From: Candidatus Latescibacterota bacterium
GTDB taxonomy: Bacteria > Eisenbacteria > RBG-16-71-46 > SZUA-252
Assembly: GCA_016207265.1 (NCBI GenBank)
Contig: JACQPZ010000035.1
Location: 1-7,564 of the forward strand
DNA: 7,564 nucleotides
Direction of reading: 5' to 3'
Shown: piece after piece, positions 5,589-7,564 of the stretch
Numbering within the stretch: the stretch's first letter is position 1
Layout of the letters: every line of letters begins with the position of its first letter
Notes under the pieces: generated by a model
Told to the model about the DNA's origin: nothing
What the model saw: only the letters and a program-made list of their open reading frames with translations
Databases searched by the model: none
Position numbers and translations under genes: made by a program

Positions 5589-6823
5589 AGCTGGCGCTCG
5601 ACCTGCGGGAGTCGCTCCACATCGCGTTCGGGGCCATCCGGGCCAACCGGGCGCGGGGCGCTCTGACCACGCTCGGAATCATCATCGGGATCGTCGCGGT
5701 CGTGGTCACCATGACCGCCGCGAACGGGCTCCACAACCGGTTCCGCGAGAGCTTCTCCGCCGTGGGGACCGACGTGATCTATGTCTCGCGGATGCCCTGG
5801 GTGGTCATGAACGACTTCTTCCAGTTCCGCAACCGTCCGCCGCTCAACATGAGGGAAGCCGTAGCGCTGGAGCGCAATCTGCGCGGAAAGGCCATCGTCA
5901 ACCCCACCATGGACGGCCGGCGCGACGTGAAATACCGCGCGGAGGTGATCGAAGGGGTCACGATCATCGGCACCACGGAAAAGCAGACAAGACTCTCGAG
6001 CGCGCTTCCCCAGACCGGGCGTTTCCTCCTCTCGTTCGACGTCCTGTACAAGAAGAACGTGTGCGTCATCGGCACGGACGTGCGCGACGGTCTGTTCCGG
6101 ACGTCGGACCCCATCAACAAGACCATCAAGATCGGGCGCACCGATTTCCGCGTCATCGGCGTGATGGAGAAGCAGGGGGGGAGCTTCCTCGGCGGTCCCA
6201 ACTTCGACCGGCAGATCTTCGTTCCCATCAGCTCGTTCGTGAAGGCGTTCGGCGGGGATCACCGCCGCCAGGACGTGAACGTGGCGGTCAAGGCTCCATC
6301 GCAGGAGGCCATGGGGGACCTCGAGTACGAAGTGATCGGCGAGATGCGGAAGATCCGCGGCCTGAGGCCGACCGAGCGGGATAACTTCTCGATCAACAAG
6401 CTGGACACGCTCGTCGGCACGTTCAACAACATCATGGGCATCGTGCTGCTGGTCGGCCTGCTGGTGACCGGCATCTCCCTGTTCGTCGGGGCGGTGGGCG
6501 TCATGAACATCATGTTCGTCTCGGTCACCGAGCGCACCCGCGAGATCGGCATCCGGAAGGCGATCGGCGCCAAGCGGCGCAGCATCCTGTTCCAGTTTCT
6601 CTTCGAGTCCTCTTCCATCTGCCTCCTCGGAGGTACGATCGGCATTCTGGTGGCGGCGATCCTCACGGCCGTCATCAACGCCGTGCTGATGCCGGCGAGC
6701 ATCTCGCTCCCGATCCTCTTCGTCGCGGTCGTGATCTCGATCGCCGTGGGCGTGCTGGCCGGGGTCGTTCCCGCCTATCGCGGGGCGAGCCTCGACCCGA
6801 TCGAGGCGCTGCGCTATGAGTAG
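5585..6823 (+). CDS. FtsX/MacB-type ABC exporter permease, first of two
   Basis: A 412-residue inner-membrane permease with the MacB topology: TM1 at about 27-45 (TTLGIIIGIVAVVVTM), a large periplasmic domain (about 46-280, the MacB_PCD region), then three C-terminal helices at about 283-308, 337-362 and 373-396 (FtsX domain). The signature segment ERTREIGIRKAIGAKRRSIL (316-335) after TM2 is the cytoplasmic coupling region, and the end P-A-Y-R-G-A-S-L-D-P-I-E-A-L-R-Y-E (396-412) is the classic terminus of this family. Unlike E. coli MacB, the ATPase is a separate protein. In this family the permease works by mechanotransmission: ATP-driven dimer closure is passed to the periplasmic domains and adaptor, pushing substrate through a TolC-like duct rather than through the membrane. 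The start ATG overlaps the ATPase stop (ATGA), indicating translational coupling. Confidence 0.96.
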   Translation: MKLALDLRESLHIAFGAIRANRARGALTTLGIIIGIVAVVVTMTAANGLHNRFRESFSAVGTDVIYVSRMPWVVMNDFFQFRNRPPLNMREAVALERNLRGKAIVNPTMDGRRDVKYRAEVIEGVTIIGTTEKQTRLSSALPQTGRFLLSFDVLYKKNVCVIGTDVRDGLFRTSDPINKTIKIGRTDFRVIGVMEKQGGSFLGGPNFDRQIFVPISSFVKAFGGDHRRQDVNVAVKAPSQEAMGDLEYEVIGEMRKIRGLRPTERDNFSINKLDTLVGTFNNIMGIVLLVGLLVTGISLFVGAVGVMNIMFVSVTERTREIGIRKAIGAKRRSILFQFLFESSSICLLGGTIGILVAAILTAVINAVLMPASISLPILFVAVVISIAVGVLAGVVPAYRGASLDPIEALRYE

Positions 6824-7564
6824 ATTCCGCCGCCAAGGCGCCATGTTCCCCTTCGATACGCTCCTCATGTCGCTCGGAGCCATCGTCAGCAACAAGCTGC
6901 GCTCCGTCCTGACGCTCGTGGGAATCGTCGCCGGGGTCGCGTCGATCATCGCCGTCATGACCGGGATCTCGGTGGTGCAGGGCGCGCTGGAGCGGGAAAT
7001 GAGCGTGCTGGGCGCCCAGACGTTCCAGGTCCAGAAATGGCCGGCGGGCGGATTCCACTCCGATGTGGAGCGGAGGCGGGCGATGAAACGGCCGCCTCTG
7101 ACCCTGGCGAACGCAGCGGCCATCCGGGAGCACGTCGAGACGGTCGATCTGGTGGGGTCCGAGATCTGGGACTTCGGCTTCGTGGTGCAGTACAAGGGAG
7201 AGTCCACCAACCCGAACATCACGATCTGCGGAGGTACTCCGGAGTATCCGGAGAACAACACGCATTACGTAGGGCTCGGTCGGAACCTCTCGCAGATGGA
7301 CGTTCAGGCGGGGCACAAGGTGGTCGTGATCGGACACGCGATCGCCCAGAAGCTCTTTCCGTTCGCCGATCCCGTCGGGAAGGAGATCCGCGTGGACGGC
7401 CGCAAGTATCGCGTCGTGGGCGTCTTCGACGAAAAGAAGTCGGCGTTCGGAGGGAACTTCGACAACTATGTCCTGATGCCCGTCTCGACCTTCGTGAGCA
7501 CCTACGGCCTGGTAGGCCGCGACGGCTTCCCCCGCTCGGTCAACATCACGGTCCGCGCCAAGAC
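6816..7564 (+). CDS. FtsX/MacB-type ABC exporter permease, second of two (partial, cut by right edge)
   Basis: The frame is open from ATG 6816 to the window end: 249 codons plus two bases, with no stop, so the C-terminal FtsX domain with three helices is missing only because the window ends. Residues 11-60 are typical of the family: TLLMSLGAIVSNKLRSVLTL, then a first membrane helix (about 31-50), then the periplasmic MacB_PCD region. It is a paralogue of the preceding permease: both have a RPPL motif early in the periplasmic domain, and GGNFDNYVLMPVSTFVSTYG here aligns with GGPNFDRQIFVPISSFVKAFG there; the sequences are otherwise well diverged. GAGG at 6803-6806 is 9 bases before ATG 6816, and the start overlaps the previous gene by 8 bases. 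ATG 6843, preceded by AAGG, is a possible alternative start that removes a short basic N-terminus. Confidence 0.93.
   Translation, partial: MSRFRRQGAMFPFDTLLMSLGAIVSNKLRSVLTLVGIVAGVASIIAVMTGISVVQGALEREMSVLGAQTFQVQKWPAGGFHSDVERRRAMKRPPLTLANAAAIREHVETVDLVGSEIWDFGFVVQYKGESTNPNITICGGTPEYPENNTHYVGLGRNLSQMDVQAGHKVVVIGHAIAQKLFPFADPVGKEIRVDGRKYRVVGVFDEKKSAFGGNFDNYVLMPVSTFVSTYGLVGRDGFPRSVNITVRAK

Noticed and set aside
5393..7261. Minus-strand 622-codon open frame opposite the ATPase and permeases
   Set aside because: It lies antisense to genes with intact conserved motifs, is rich in His/Asp/Arg as expected of a shadow in GC-rich DNA, and has no recognisable domain or ribosome binding site.
1..7564. 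CRISPR arrays, tRNA or rRNA genes, insertion sequences, phage or toxin-antitoxin genes
   Set aside because: No regularly spaced repeats, RNA-gene motifs, transposase or integrase-like sequences, or matching small gene pairs were seen on either strand.

Overview
This is a GC-rich bacterial window (roughly two thirds G+C by eye, with strong G/C preference at third codon positions). It has one clear functional module and several poorly characterised genes. The inner-membrane export proteins, periplasmic adaptor and secreted proteins suggest a Gram-negative (diderm) cell. The style fits a GC-rich environmental lineage, for example Candidatus Eisenbacteria or a related FCB-type phylum. No phylogenetic marker is present, so that placement is a guess.

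Layout: (1) The left edge holds the N-terminus of a minus-strand membrane protein, cut by the window edge, whose sequence pattern recalls O-antigen ligase-like proteins. (2) Divergent from it, at 213-758, is a small exported SRPBCC/AHSA1-fold protein. (3) A convergent junction at about 759-875 carries imperfect direct repeats and a strong hairpin. (4) A minus-strand secreted protein of unknown function lies at 876-1586. (5) Divergent from that, at 1647-3272, is a 541-residue protein of unknown role with a GNAT-acyltransferase-like core; it appears to lack a ribosome binding site and may be leaderless. (6) A 230-base leader precedes the main module. (7) From 3503 to the right edge, four tightly packed genes overlap one another: a HlyD/MacA-type periplasmic adaptor, a LolD/MacB-type ABC ATPase, and two successive FtsX/MacB-type permeases. 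The second permease runs off the window.

How the genes work together: the 3503-7564 operon encodes a split MacAB-like (type VII) ABC exporter. The ATPase would power a permease dimer, probably a heterodimer because two different permease paralogues are encoded. The adaptor would link the permease across the periplasm to an outer-membrane TolC-like channel that is not in this window. The substrate cannot be told from sequence. Genes 1-5 show no obvious functional link to the exporter; they alternate in strand and look like independent transcription units.

No tRNA, rRNA, CRISPR array, insertion sequence or phage gene was seen. The most unusual items are the 541-residue GNAT-like protein, a perfect 12-bp inverted repeat inside its GNAT core in a locally AT-richer patch, a symmetric -10-like element shared by two divergent genes, and the repeat/hairpin cluster at the convergent junction.
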